Notes: generated by a model from the letters alone, not told the origin. DNA of 49,486 bases from Clostridiales bacterium (GCA_018374635.1 JAHAEW010000014.1:1-49486); one strand, 5' to 3'. Shown: positions 15,179-23,984, numbered from the stretch's first letter. Numbers and translations: made by a program.

Positions 15179-16124
15179 GCTGGTCCAGCACCTCCTTGAT
15201 GAGGAAGCGGGGCCGCTCCTTGGTCTCCAGGTAGATCTTTCCAATATACTCGCCGATGACCCCCAGGGCCAGCAGGATCAGCCCGCCGATGGCCCATACC
15301 GAGCAGATGACGCTGGCCCAGCCGATGACAGTGGCTCCGTGAGCCCAGCGGACAATGGAATAGACCAGCATCAGAAGGCTCACCACAAACACCAGGAAGC
15401 CCAGCAGTGTGATATACCGGATGGGCTTGGTGGAGAGGGAGGTGATCCCCTCCATGGCAAAGGAGAGCATCTTTTTGAGGGGATACTTGCTCTCACCCGC
15501 AAAGCGCTCCCCCCGCTCATACTCCACCGTACCGGTGGTATAGCCGATCATGGGCACAATGCCCCGGAGAAAGAGATTGACCTCCTTGAACTGCGCGAGC
15601 CCCTCCAGGGCCCGTTTGGACATGAGGCGGTAGTCGGCGTGGTTGAACACGGTCTCCGCCCCCAGGAAGTTCATCACGCGGTAAAAGCCCTCCGCGGTAA
15701 AGCGTTTAAAGAAGGTGTCCTTCTCCCGGCTGGAACGCACCCCGTAAACGATGTCACATCCGGCATAGTACTGCTCTACCATGGCGTCCACCGCGCCGAT
15801 GTCGTCCTGGAGGTCGGCGTCCATGGAGACGACCATATCCGCCCGGTCTTTCGCCGTCATGAGTCCGGCCAGCAGGGCGTTCTGGTGGCCCCGGTTGCGG
15901 GTCAGGTTCACGCCGGAAAAACGGCGGTCCCCCTTGTGAAGCTCCTCGATGATGGCCCAGGTCCTGTCCCGGGAGCCGTCGTTCACAAAGAGCACCCGGC
16001 TCTCCTCCGAGATCCGGCCCGCGGCAATGAGCGCCTCCATCTTTTCCTTGAGCCGCCGGGCCGTCTCCGGCAGCACCTCCTCCTCGTTATAGCAGGGCAC
16101 TACGATATATAAAATGTCTCCCAT
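15165..16124 (-). CDS. GT2 family glycosyltransferase (GtrB/dolichol-phosphate-mannose-synthase-like)
   Basis: A 319-aa enzyme that probably loads a sugar onto a polyprenyl phosphate. The N-terminal GT-A domain shows IVVPCYNEEEVLPE, FVNDGSRDRTW and VVSMDADLQDD (the DxD-like metal site), then RSSREKDTFFKR. Two hydrophobic helices lie at the C terminus (about 230-305). The ATG at 16124 has GAGGTG upstream; earlier in-frame codons run into the promoter. It is the first gene of an operon with gtrA and the secreted protein. Confidence 0.9.
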   Translation of the reverse strand: MGDILYIVVPCYNEEEVLPETARRLKEKMEALIAAGRISEESRVLFVNDGSRDRTWAIIEELHKGDRRFSGVNLTRNRGHQNALLAGLMTAKDRADMVVSMDADLQDDIGAVDAMVEQYYAGCDIVYGVRSSREKDTFFKRFTAEGFYRVMNFLGAETVFNHADYRLMSKRALEGLAQFKEVNLFLRGIVPMIGYTTGTVEYERGERFAGESKYPLKKMLSFAMEGITSLSTKPIRYITLLGFLVFVVSLLMLVYSIVRWAHGATVIGWASVICSVWAIGGLILLALGVIGEYIGKIYLETKERPRFLIKEVLDQHEGD

Positions 16125-16196
16125 GTCACACCTCGCCGCTGTTGTGCCGGGGACTGTGCTCCCCGTTTTTCTTCCGTTCCGGAAACTCTTTGGTTT

Positions 16197-16225
16197 ATTG
16201 TATACCCTCTCAGACGAAAAAACAA
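16197..16225 (-). promoter_or_regulatory. Promoter of the GT2-gtrA operon
   Basis: On the minus strand the -35 is TTGTTT (16220-16225), the spacer 17 nt and the -10 TACAAT (16197-16202). Confidence 0.65.
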
Positions 16226-16247
16226 TCCAGTTTGTTCCCATAAAACG

Positions 16248-16280
16248 GAACACGGATGCACGCAGACGGCATCCGTGTTC
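16248..16280 (-). terminator. Terminator of the tryptophan-type ABC operon
   Basis: GAACACGGATG and CATCCGTGTTC form a perfect 11-bp stem (loop 11 nt) directly after the ABC ATPase gene, followed on the minus strand by CGTTTTATG. Confidence 0.8.
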
Positions 16281-16286
16281 TATCTT

Positions 16287-17093
16287 TTAACGGTCGGAGA
16301 GCAGGATCCGGTCGTTGTCCAGTTCTTTTCCGGCCCCAGTACGGAACCGTTGGAGGAGGTCCTCCACCGTCAGCCCCCGGCGCTCCTCTCCCTTCAGGTC
16401 CAGCACGATGCGGCCGGAATCCATCATCAGGGTGCGGTTGCCCAGTTCCAGGGCGCTTTTCATGTTGTGGGTGATCATCAGGCAGGTGAGCCCCCCCTCC
16501 GCCACGATCTCCCGGGTGAGGCGGAGCACCTTTTCCGCCGTCCCCGGGTCCAACGCCGCGGTGTGCTCGTCCAGCAGCAGCAGCCTGGGCGGCACCATGG
16601 TGGACATGAGCAGGGTGAGGGCCTGCCGCTGCCCGCCGGAGAGAAGCCCCACATTCTGCCCCATCCGCTCCTCCAGCCCCATATCCAGCCGGGCCAGCCG
16701 GTCCCGGAAAAAGGCCCTGTCCGCCTTGCTCACCCGGCTGAAAAAGGCCCGCTGGTGCTTGGCGGTGCGGAGATAGGCCAGGGCCAGATTCTCCTCGATG
16801 GTCATATGAGGGGCGGTCCCCCGCAGGGGGTCCTGAAAGAGACGGCCGATGCTGCGGCTGCGCCGGTAGGCGGGCAGGTAGGTCAGGTCGGTCCCTCCCA
16901 GGGTGATGCTGCCCTCATCCGGAAAGAAGTCCCCGGCAATGGCGTTGAAGAGGGTGGATTTCCCCGCCCCGTTGGAACCGACGATGGTTGCAAAGTCCCC
17001 CGGTTCCAGCCTGAGGCTCACGCCGCACAGGGCTTTTTTTTCGTGGACGGTCCCAGAGTGAAAGGTCTTGGAAAGATTTTTGAGTTCCAGCAT
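16287..17093 (-). CDS. trpZ: ABC transporter ATP-binding protein, tryptophan-type importer (TrpZ-like)
   Basis: A 268-aa ATPase. Walker A is GSNGAGKST near residue 38, the signature LLSGGQRQ, Walker B LLLLDEHTAALDP, and the H-loop THNMK. The signature serine is kept (LSGGQ), and His replaces the usual Pro after the Walker B Glu, a feature common in this small family. The ATG at 17093 has GGTGAG just upstream and is 1 nt from the permease stop. Substrate is inferred from the T-box upstream of the operon. Confidence 0.85.
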   Translation of the reverse strand: MLELKNLSKTFHSGTVHEKKALCGVSLRLEPGDFATIVGSNGAGKSTLFNAIAGDFFPDEGSITLGGTDLTYLPAYRRSRSIGRLFQDPLRGTAPHMTIEENLALAYLRTAKHQRAFFSRVSKADRAFFRDRLARLDMGLEERMGQNVGLLSGGQRQALTLLMSTMVPPRLLLLDEHTAALDPGTAEKVLRLTREIVAEGGLTCLMITHNMKSALELGNRTLMMDSGRIVLDLKGEERRGLTVEDLLQRFRTGAGKELDNDRILLSDR

Positions 17094-17094
17094 C

Positions 17095-18003
17095 TCACCG
17101 CGCCCCCTTTCGTCCCGCCAGGGCGCGGCGCTTGCGCATCTGGAAGGCCGCCCACTGCCGCACCGCGGGCGCGGCAATGGCGGCGCCCACGATGACCGCC
17201 GAGACCAGCTTCATATAGTCGGCCGGGACATTGGCCCGGAGGGCGGCTGAGTAGATCAGGCGGTAGAGGATGCTGCCGAAGAGCACTCCCAGCACCAGGC
17301 GCGCCATGGAGCCTTTGCCGATGAGGGTCTCCCCGATGACCAGCGCGGCCAGGGCCAGCACCACCATACCGGTGCCGCTGTTGACCTCGGCAAAGGTGTT
17401 GTACTGCGCCACCATGGCTCCGGAGAGTCCGGTCATGGCGTTGGCCACGCACAGACCCACGGTGATGGTAAAGGTGGGGTTGATGGAGGAGGCGCGCACC
17501 ATATCCGGGTTATCCCCGGTGGCCCGGATGGACAGGCCCAGCCGGGTGCCCAGGAAGAGGACCAGGAGTACGCAGACCACCAGTACGACGCCGGCCGTGA
17601 CGGCCAGCTTATACCAGCTCCCGGCAAAGCCGGCATCTCTGGCCAGGGTGTAGATGCTCGCTTTCTGGAAGATGGACAGGTTACTGGTCCCCATGACCAT
17701 CAGGTTGATGCTGTACAGGCCGATGTTGGTGACGATGCCCGCCAGGATGGAGGGCACTCCCAGCTTGGTCTGGAGAAAAGCGGTGATGAAACCGGCGGCG
17801 GCAGTGGCCAGCATGGCGGCCGGCAGGGCCAGGATGGGGTGGCCGGACACACAGCACACGGCGGACACCGCGCCTCCCAGGACAAAGGCCCCGTCGGTGG
17901 TCATATCGGCGATATTCAGGATGGAAAAGCTCAGAAACAGAGCCAGCGCAACAGGCGCATAAAGAAACCCCGCTTCCAGGGCGGACTGGATAATCGTGAG
18001 CAT
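17095..18003 (-). CDS. trpY: ABC transporter permease, tryptophan-type importer (TrpY-like)
   Basis: A 302-aa membrane protein with eight or more hydrophobic segments, of the COG4120-type permease family that partners COG2984 binding proteins. Family features include FLSFSILNIADMTTDGAFVLGGAV near the start, GDNPDMVRASSINPTFT in a cytoplasmic loop and the long C-terminal membrane block. RBS AAAGGAG lies upstream of ATG 18003. It lies 57 nt after the binding-protein gene, with a hairpin between the two. Confidence 0.87.
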   Translation of the reverse strand: MLTIIQSALEAGFLYAPVALALFLSFSILNIADMTTDGAFVLGGAVSAVCCVSGHPILALPAAMLATAAAGFITAFLQTKLGVPSILAGIVTNIGLYSINLMVMGTSNLSIFQKASIYTLARDAGFAGSWYKLAVTAGVVLVVCVLLVLFLGTRLGLSIRATGDNPDMVRASSINPTFTITVGLCVANAMTGLSGAMVAQYNTFAEVNSGTGMVVLALAALVIGETLIGKGSMARLVLGVLFGSILYRLIYSAALRANVPADYMKLVSAVIVGAAIAAPAVRQWAAFQMRKRRALAGRKGAR

Positions 18004-18026
18004 GGGATCGCTCCTTTCTCAGGCTG

Positions 18027-18053
18027 AGCCCCCGCCCGGAATGGGCGGGGGCT
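18027..18053 (-). terminator. Intercistronic hairpin between trpX and trpY
   Basis: AGCCCCCGCCC and GGGCGGGGGCT form an 11-bp GC stem with a 5-nt loop. On the minus strand no U tract follows, so it probably stabilises the binding-protein message or lowers downstream expression rather than ending it. On the plus strand it is followed by TTTT. Confidence 0.6.
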
Positions 18054-18060
18054 TTTCATG

Positions 18061-19074
18061 TTACTCTTGGGTCGTATGAACCTCCACCATACTGGAGCCC
18101 AGGGAGGAGAACACCTCCGTGTCCACGCCCAGGGCGGCGGCAGTCTCACGGTTCACAGTGATGATATCGCCCGCCACCGTGAGGAAATCGGAGGGCACCT
18201 GACCGCTCTGGAGGACCTCCAGGGCCAGGTCGGCGGTCTGGGTCCCCAGATCGGTGTAGTTCACGCCGCAGGTAGCCAGCGCGCCGTTGCGCACAAAGGA
18301 ATCGGCCCCGGCATAGTGGGGGACGCCCGCCTCCGTCAGGATGGGAGCAATGGCCAGCTCTGCGTTCATCACCACATTGTCTGTGGGGGTGAACACCGCG
18401 TCCACCTGGTCCAGCATGGAGTGGACGGCCGCCACGATCTCATCGGTGGTATTGCCCGTCTTGTCCAGGTAGGCGATCCCCTTGCTGTCCAGATATTTCT
18501 TGGCGGTCTCGATGGCGGGGGCGCTGTTGACCTCGCTGGTGGAGTAGAGCAGGCCCACCGTCTCCACCCCGGGATTCTGGGCCAGCATCATATCCAGCAG
18601 CAGCTCCACATTCAGCGCGTCGCTGGTGCCGGTCACATAGGAGATCCCCGTGAGGCCGGCGGTCTCGGGGTAGCTGACCGTGCCATAGATCACGGGAGTC
18701 TCGGTGGCCTGGGCCGTGGCCGCCATCTGCTGGGCCGCGGTGGTCCCGATGGGGATGATGGCGTCATAGCCGTCGGCCACGATCTGCGCCCCGATCTGGG
18801 CCAGCGTGGACGGGTCGTTGTTGCCGTTGAAGTCACTGTATGTGATCTCGATTCCCAGCTCAGCGGCCTTGGCGTCCAGTTCGGCGGTAATGGCGTCCCG
18901 GATCTCGTTCATGGAAGCGTGCTCCAGCTGGCGGACCACCGCCACTTTGTAGGCCCCGTCATCTGGTGAGGTGGTCTCCCCGGAGTCGGGGCTGCCGCAG
19001 GCGGCCAGGGAGAGGGGCATCCCCAGGGCAAGGGTCAGGGCCAGCGTTTTCCGCATCGCAGTGTTCTGTTTCAT
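18061..19074 (-). CDS. trpX: ABC transporter substrate-binding lipoprotein, tryptophan-type (TrpX-like)
   Basis: A 337-aa lipoprotein of the COG2984 (TrpX/ABC_sub_bind) family. Signal peptide with lipobox LAAC (Cys26). The mature part opens KVAVVRQLEHASMNEIRDAI and shows TAAQQMAATAQATETPVIYGTVS and YSTSEVNSAPAIETAKKYL, typical of the family. I choose ATG 19074 because GGAGG lies 7 nt upstream; the in-frame ATG at 19089 would place that site inside the gene. It follows a T-box leader whose specifier reads UGG, supporting tryptophan or a related aromatic compound as ligand. Confidence 0.87.
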   Translation of the reverse strand: MKQNTAMRKTLALTLALGMPLSLAACGSPDSGETTSPDDGAYKVAVVRQLEHASMNEIRDAITAELDAKAAELGIEITYSDFNGNNDPSTLAQIGAQIVADGYDAIIPIGTTAAQQMAATAQATETPVIYGTVSYPETAGLTGISYVTGTSDALNVELLLDMMLAQNPGVETVGLLYSTSEVNSAPAIETAKKYLDSKGIAYLDKTGNTTDEIVAAVHSMLDQVDAVFTPTDNVVMNAELAIAPILTEAGVPHYAGADSFVRNGALATCGVNYTDLGTQTADLALEVLQSGQVPSDFLTVAGDIITVNRETAAALGVDTEVFSSLGSSMVEVHTTQE

Positions 19075-19175
19075 AGTAGTTACCTCCATATGGGCTCTTG
19101 GAGCCGAAATTGGTTTGGGTGGGCGATGGAGGGGCCGTTGCCAGCGGCCAGAGCGGAAGCTGCCCCACAGGGTAT

Positions 19176-19445
19176 AAAAAAACGCCTCTGTCCCTCTTCT
19201 GGGACAAAAGCGTCAGCTTCTGCGATACCACCCAAATTGACGTCTTGCGACGTCCACTCGCTTCACGTACCATCATACGCGCCCGATGGATAACGGGTGG
19301 GGCCCCGTCGGCATCTACTGAGTTTCCTGTTCAAGCCGCCCTCTGAAGACCATTCACACGCGGATTTCAGACTCCGATCCCACCACCCGGAGCTCTCTTT
19401 GCATCCATCACATCGGCTACTTTTCTTCATCACTGGTTTAAAGTG
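19176..19445 (-). ncRNA. T-box riboswitch, specifier UGG (Trp)
   Basis: A full T-box leader on the minus strand. In order: GATGAAGAAAAGTAG (19417-19431), AGAGAGCTCC followed by GGTGGTGGGAT, then GAA-UGG-UCUUCAGAG with the likely specifier UGG at 19350-19352, AGTAGATGCCGACGG, and the T-box sequence TTTGGGTGGTATCGC (19223-19237). A terminator follows: ACGCyTyTGTCCC pairs with GGGACAgAgGCGT (19181-19214) with seven U. Uncharged tRNA(Trp) would bind and let transcription enter the ABC operon. The specifier assignment rests on position relative to GAA and AGAG. Confidence 0.9.
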
Positions 19446-19462
19446 TTTGGTTGTTGTAATGC

Positions 19463-19491
19463 AGTATACGCTCTGCCGGCCGGTTTGTCAA
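19463..19491 (-). promoter_or_regulatory. Promoter of the T-box/trpXYZ operon
   Basis: On the minus strand the -35 is a perfect TTGACA (19486-19491), the spacer 17 nt and the -10 TATACT (19463-19468). The rest of the gap to 19564 holds no gene. Confidence 0.85.
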
Positions 19492-19564
19492 CCCCCTGTC
19501 GCGCATTTTCGTCCGGGAGGGGAAGGCTCCCCCTCCCGGACGGACCGCTTTTTCCCAGCCGGTT

Positions 19565-20476
19565 TTATCCCGCGCTCTGGGCCGGATATTCCGATTTCCG
19601 GCGCAGAAAGCGGAACTTGGTCTCGGAGCAGATCACGGCCACAAAGATCAGGGCAAAGCCCGCCAGCAGGCGGCCGGTCACCGGGTCCCCGTAGAAGATC
19701 ACCGAGCACAGCACCCCGAACACCGACTCCAGGGACAGGATCACCGAGGCCGAGGCCGGATCGGACCAGACCTGTCCCACGTTCTGGAACAGGAGGGCCA
19801 CCGTGGTGGCCATCACGATGAGGTAGCCCAGCTGGATGAGCATATCCCTATTCAGCAGCGTCTCCACCGGCGGAAACTGCTGGAAAAGCAGGCCGCACAC
19901 CCAGGCGTACGCCGCTGCCCAGAAGAACTGGAATACCGTCAGGATGTAGATGTCCTTTCCGGGGGAGACCTTGGCCACCGAGACGATGTGGCTGGCATAA
20001 AACACCGCGCAGCACAGGGTCAGCGCGTCTCCCCGGTTCACCGTGAAGGACTCCGTCAGGGAGACCAGCCCCACGCCGGCGATGCACAGCAGGGCCGCCA
20101 GAATATGATAGCGGTCAGGCCGCTGCCGGGCCACCAGCCAGTAGAGGAAGGGGACCAGCACACAGTACACCGCCGTCAGAAAGGCGTTTTTGGAGGGCGT
20201 GGTCTCGGCCAGCCCAAAGGTCTGCACCGAGTAGGCCAGAAAGAGAAAGGCCCCCATGATAGCGCCCCGCCACAGGTAGTCGGCGGTAAAGCGCTTCCAC
20301 TTTCTTGCGCAGATCAGGGCCAGCAGGGCCGCCCCTCCGGTAAAGCGGATGGCCAGCAGATAGAAGGTGGGGATCACATCCACCGCGCCCTTCATGATGA
20401 AAAAGGAGGATCCCCAGATAAATGCCGCGGCAAAGAGCATGGGCTTTGCCAGGCGGCGCATGAGTTGTTCATTCAC
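19565..20476 (-). CDS. EamA/DMT family transporter
   Basis: A 303-aa membrane protein with about ten hydrophobic segments in two EamA halves. The N-terminal half opens FAAAFIWGSSFFIMKGAVD, the family signature; the second half starts near ALTLCCAVFYASHIVSV and contains LSLESVFGVLCSVIFYGDP. DMT proteins export or import metabolites; the substrate cannot be told. The GTG at 20476 has AAGGGAG 12 nt upstream; the ATG at 20461 is the alternative. It is divergent from the HAD gene. Confidence 0.85.
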   Translation of the reverse strand: MNEQLMRRLAKPMLFAAAFIWGSSFFIMKGAVDVIPTFYLLAIRFTGGAALLALICARKWKRFTADYLWRGAIMGAFLFLAYSVQTFGLAETTPSKNAFLTAVYCVLVPFLYWLVARQRPDRYHILAALLCIAGVGLVSLTESFTVNRGDALTLCCAVFYASHIVSVAKVSPGKDIYILTVFQFFWAAAYAWVCGLLFQQFPPVETLLNRDMLIQLGYLIVMATTVALLFQNVGQVWSDPASASVILSLESVFGVLCSVIFYGDPVTGRLLAGFALIFVAVICSETKFRFLRRKSEYPAQSAG

Positions 20477-20576
20477 AGATTGTTTCCACTCCCTTGATAT
20501 GGTATGATATGTTTCAATCGATCCCCTGAGCGGGAATTCCTTCCGGCATATCCGGATCAGAACGGAGGTCCTATCC

Positions 20577-21203
20577 ATGCTGCTTTTTGACCTGGACGGC
20601 ACACTCATCGACTCCAACGGCGTATGGGTCGCGGTGGACGAGTGCTTTCTCTCCCGCCGGGGACTGCGCCCCACGCCGGAATACTGCCACACGGTGGGCC
20701 ATTCCATTCTCCCGGCGGCGGCACAGTTTACCCGGGACTACTACGGGCTCACCGACACGCCGGAGGCCATCATGGCCGAGTGGATGGATCTGGCCCGGGA
20801 CGCCTATGCCCGTCATGTCCCTCTGAAGCCGGGCGCAGGGGCATTTCTCCGCCGCTGCCAGGAGGCGGGGCGGACCATGGTGCTGGCCACGGCCTGCGTA
20901 CCGGAGCTGTGTCAGGCCGTCCTGCGCCGGCACGGACTGGAAGGGGCCTTCTCCCGCCGGTTTTTCGCCCAGGAGCTGGGTCTTGAGAAGCGCGACCCCC
21001 GCTATTTTCACACCGTGCTCTCCAGCCTTGGCGTGCCGCCGGAGGAGTGCGTCCTCTTCGAGGATTCCCCCGGCGCCTGCCGCACGGCCCGCGAGACCGG
21101 CATCCGGGTGGTTGGGGTGTACGATCCCTTTTATGAGACCAGCCAGGCGGAGATCCGCGCCTGTTCCCACCGGTATATCCGCAGCTTTGAAGAATTGCTG
21201 TGA
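20577..21203 (+). CDS. HAD family phosphatase (beta-phosphoglucomutase-like)
   Basis: A 208-aa HAD hydrolase. Motif I is FDLDGTLIDS at residue 4, motif II is in VLATAC, the catalytic Lys is in LEKRDPRYF, and motif IV is LFEDSPGA. A helical cap lies between motifs I and II (about 15-80), as in subfamily I phosphatases. Substrate unknown. RBS CGGAGG lies 8 nt upstream. A candidate promoter with extended -10 TATGAT at about 20504 (TTGTTT, 17 nt spacer) lies ahead. The gene ends in the repeat/hairpin region at 21214-21375. Confidence 0.82.
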   Translation: MLLFDLDGTLIDSNGVWVAVDECFLSRRGLRPTPEYCHTVGHSILPAAAQFTRDYYGLTDTPEAIMAEWMDLARDAYARHVPLKPGAGAFLRRCQEAGRTMVLATACVPELCQAVLRRHGLEGAFSRRFFAQELGLEKRDPRYFHTVLSSLGVPPEECVLFEDSPGACRTARETGIRVVGVYDPFYETSQAEIRACSHRYIRSFEELL

Positions 21204-21213
21204 GCAACGTTGC

Positions 21214-21375
21214 CGGGGGCGGCCCAGGAGGCCCGCCCCTACAAGAATACCCCGGTGTCGGGGGCGGCGTCCTCGACGCCCCGCTTCCCGGTCCCGTAAG
21301 GGCGGTCCGGGAGGCCCGCCCCTACGAAACATTTTCTCTGCTCTGCGCGGGCGGCCCAGAAGGGCCGCCCTTATT
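21214..21375. repeat. Cluster of GC-rich palindromic repeats, last one a likely terminator
   Basis: Three related units lie between the HAD gene and pcrA: GGGGGCGGCCCAGGAGGC-CCGCCCCTAC (about 21214-21241), GGGCGGTCCGGGAGGC-CCGCCCCTACG (about 21300-21326) and GGGCGGCCC-AGAA-GGGCCGCCC (21350-21371). A fourth weaker hairpin lies at about 21260-21284. Each is a hairpin with a common CCGCCCCTACRA or CCGCCCTTA end. The last unit has a perfect 9-bp stem followed by TTATTTATT and probably terminates the HAD transcript. The shared ends suggest a dispersed element of this genome. Confidence 0.75.
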
Positions 21376-23852
21376 TATTCCTTGGTCATATGCTGGGCCG
21401 CCGCCTTGAGCATCAGCTTCTTGGTCCCGCTCTTCTCAAAGGCGATCTCCACCAGGGCGTCCCCGCCCATGGGGGTCAGCCCTGTAATGAGTCCCTTGCC
21501 AAAGGCCCTGTGGACCACGCTGTCCCCCTTCTGGAAGTTGGGGAGGGCCGCCGCCGTGGGGCGGGACATGCTGACCCCCCGGCCCGCCGGGGCCGCCGTC
21601 TGACCGGTCTGGCCGCCGCTGCCCGCCCCGGTGGAATAGCCGCCCACCGAGTAGCCCCGGTCAAAGACCGGCTTGGGACGCACCCGGCGCTGGGGCGGCT
21701 GCCAGCCGCCCTCTCCGCTCTCGCTCTCGGAGCGGAAGCTGCGCCCGCTCTTCTCCACATAGGCCTCCGGGATCTCCCCCAAAAAGCGGGAAGGCCGGTT
21801 GGCGTTCGTGCGGCCGAAGAGCATCCGCTGGGACGCGCAGGTCATATAGAGCCGCTCCTTGGCCCGGGTCATGGCCACATAGCACAGGCGGCGCTCCTCC
21901 TCCATCTCGTCTGGCTCTCCGATGGCGCGGATGCCGGGGAAGATCCCCTCTTCCACCCCCACCACAAAGACCACCGGGAATTCCAGCCCCTTGGCCGAGT
22001 GCATGGTCATCATGACCACGCAGTCCTCCCCGGCGTCGTGGCTGTCCAGGTCGGTGTAGAGGGCGATCTCGTCCAGGAAGCCGGAGAGGCTGGGCTCCTC
22101 CACTACGTTGTCCAAATAGTTCTGGATGGAGGAGGAGAGCTCGTGGACGTTCTCCAGGCGGGTGCGGTCCTCGATGGTCTTTTTCTGCTCCAGCATGGCG
22201 GCATAGCCGGTCCGCTCCACCAGCTCCTCGTAAAAGGCGGGCAGGTCCATCTCGCCGGCCAGGCGGCGGAGCTCCTCCATCATCTCGGTAAACTGTCCCA
22301 GCTTGGGGGCGGCCTTTTGGAGCTCGGGGAACTCCCGGGCGCTTTTGACCACCTCCCACAGGGAGCGCCCGGTCTGGAGGGCCAGGTCCTGGGCCCGCTC
22401 GATGGTGGCCGCGCCGATCCCCCGGGGCGGATTGTTGATGATGCGTGAGAGGCGCAGGTCGTCGTTCGGGTTGTTGATGGCACACAGATAGGCCACCATA
22501 TCCTTGACCTCGGCCCGGTCAAAGAAGCGGATGCCGCCGATGATGCGGTAGGGGATGCCGTTTTTCTTGAAGGCCTGCTCGATCTGGTTGGACTGGGCGT
22601 TCATCCGGTAGAGGACGGCATGGTCCTTCCACGCCTTGCCCGCCGAGAGGTCCGAGAGGATCTGGGCGGCCACGAACTGGGCCTCGTCGTGCTCATTCAT
22701 GGCGGTATAGCACTTGACCTTGTCCCCCTCGCCCTGGTCGGTCCACAGTTCCTTGCCCTTGCGGCCCTGGTTGTTGCGGATCACGGCGTTGGAGGCCTCC
22801 AGGATGTTCCGGCTGGAGCGGTAATTCTGTTCCAGCCGAATGACCCGCGCCCCCTTGTACTGCTGCTCAAAGGAGAGGATATTCTCGATAGTGGCCCCGC
22901 GGAAGCGGTAGATGGACTGGTCATCATCGCCCACCACGCAGATATTCTCCCGTCCCCCCGCCAGGGTGGAGGCCAGCAGATACTGGAGATGGTTCGTGTC
23001 CTGATACTCGTCAATGAGTACATAACGGAATTTTTTCTGATAATATTGCCGAACGTCATCGAAATTCAGCAGCAGCCGGACGGTATGTAAAATGATGTCG
23101 TCAAAATCCAGGGCGTTGGCCTCCCGCAGGCGGCGCTCATATTCCACATAGACCTTGGCGATCTTGGTCAGACGGAAGTCCCCGGACTTCTCGCACTCCT
23201 TGCGGTAATCCGCCCCCAGCTTCATGGCGTCCTTGGCCCGGGAGATATACCCCAGAATGGTCTTGGGGGGGAAGGACTTGTCGTCCAGCCCAAAGTCCTT
23301 GTTGATGTCCTTGATGACCCGCTCGGAGTCGGCGGTGTCGTAGATGGTGAAGGAGCTCTGGAAGCCCAGGCGCTCAATGTCCCGGCGCAGGATGCGCACA
23401 CAGGCCGAGTGGAAGGTGCTGGCCCAGACGTCATTGGCCGAGGCGCCCAGCATCTGCTCCAGCCTGGCTTTGAGCTCTCCCGCCGCCTTGTTGGTAAAGG
23501 TGATGGCAATGATGGACCAGGGGACGGCCGGATCGACCCGGCACAGCCGCTCCACCACCTCCCGCTGCGCGGGGTCGGGGTGGGATACATAGGCTTCCAG
23601 AGCGTTCAGCTCCTCCTCCCCAACCCACTCGGGCGTCTCGTCGCAGTCGGAGCCCCGTCCGTACTTCATCAGGTTGGCGATCCGGTGGATGAGGACGGTG
23701 GTCTTTCCGCTTCCCGCCCCCGCCAGCAGCAGAAGGGGACCCTCCGTGGCGAGAACCGCCCGGCGCTGCTCCGGATTGAGGTTTGAATAGTCCAGTGCGA
23801 TGGCCGCTCTTCTGGCCTTGCAGAAGCGCAGCTCCTGTTCACGGTTGAGCAT
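21375..23852 (-). CDS. pcrA: ATP-dependent DNA helicase PcrA/UvrD
   Basis: An 825-aa superfamily 1A 3'-5' helicase for nucleotide excision repair, replication-fork upkeep and RecA displacement. Motif Q is in LNPEQRRAVLATEGP, motif I LAGAGSGKTT (near residue 45), motif II DEYQDTN, motif III GDDDQSIYRFRGA, motif IV RLEQNYRSS, and motif VI VAMTRAKERLYM. The C-terminal Tudor-like domain that binds RNA polymerase is present (GDSVVHRAFGKGLI). The start at 23852 has AAAGGA 9 nt upstream. An insertion of about 30 residues after NLMKYGRG may be lineage-specific. Confidence 0.94.
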   Translation of the reverse strand: MLNREQELRFCKARRAAIALDYSNLNPEQRRAVLATEGPLLLLAGAGSGKTTVLIHRIANLMKYGRGSDCDETPEWVGEEELNALEAYVSHPDPAQREVVERLCRVDPAVPWSIIAITFTNKAAGELKARLEQMLGASANDVWASTFHSACVRILRRDIERLGFQSSFTIYDTADSERVIKDINKDFGLDDKSFPPKTILGYISRAKDAMKLGADYRKECEKSGDFRLTKIAKVYVEYERRLREANALDFDDIILHTVRLLLNFDDVRQYYQKKFRYVLIDEYQDTNHLQYLLASTLAGGRENICVVGDDDQSIYRFRGATIENILSFEQQYKGARVIRLEQNYRSSRNILEASNAVIRNNQGRKGKELWTDQGEGDKVKCYTAMNEHDEAQFVAAQILSDLSAGKAWKDHAVLYRMNAQSNQIEQAFKKNGIPYRIIGGIRFFDRAEVKDMVAYLCAINNPNDDLRLSRIINNPPRGIGAATIERAQDLALQTGRSLWEVVKSAREFPELQKAAPKLGQFTEMMEELRRLAGEMDLPAFYEELVERTGYAAMLEQKKTIEDRTRLENVHELSSSIQNYLDNVVEEPSLSGFLDEIALYTDLDSHDAGEDCVVMMTMHSAKGLEFPVVFVVGVEEGIFPGIRAIGEPDEMEEERRLCYVAMTRAKERLYMTCASQRMLFGRTNANRPSRFLGEIPEAYVEKSGRSFRSESESGEGGWQPPQRRVRPKPVFDRGYSVGGYSTGAGSGGQTGQTAAPAGRGVSMSRPTAAALPNFQKGDSVVHRAFGKGLITGLTPMGGDALVEIAFEKSGTKKLMLKAAAQHMTKE

Positions 23853-23984
23853 ACGATCAAATCCTTTTTCATCGATTCACAGTGCCTGTTATTGTATCAC
23901 AGATACCAAACTCCCGCAAATACGACTTCCCGAACGGAGCGGTTTGTTTTTTCTCCACATTTCACAAAAGACCGCGGAGCGTCC

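Noticed and set aside
23930..23950. LexA-like box CGAAC...GTTTG upstream of pcrA
   Set aside because: The half-sites are separated by 6 nt instead of the 4 nt of the Firmicute LexA box.
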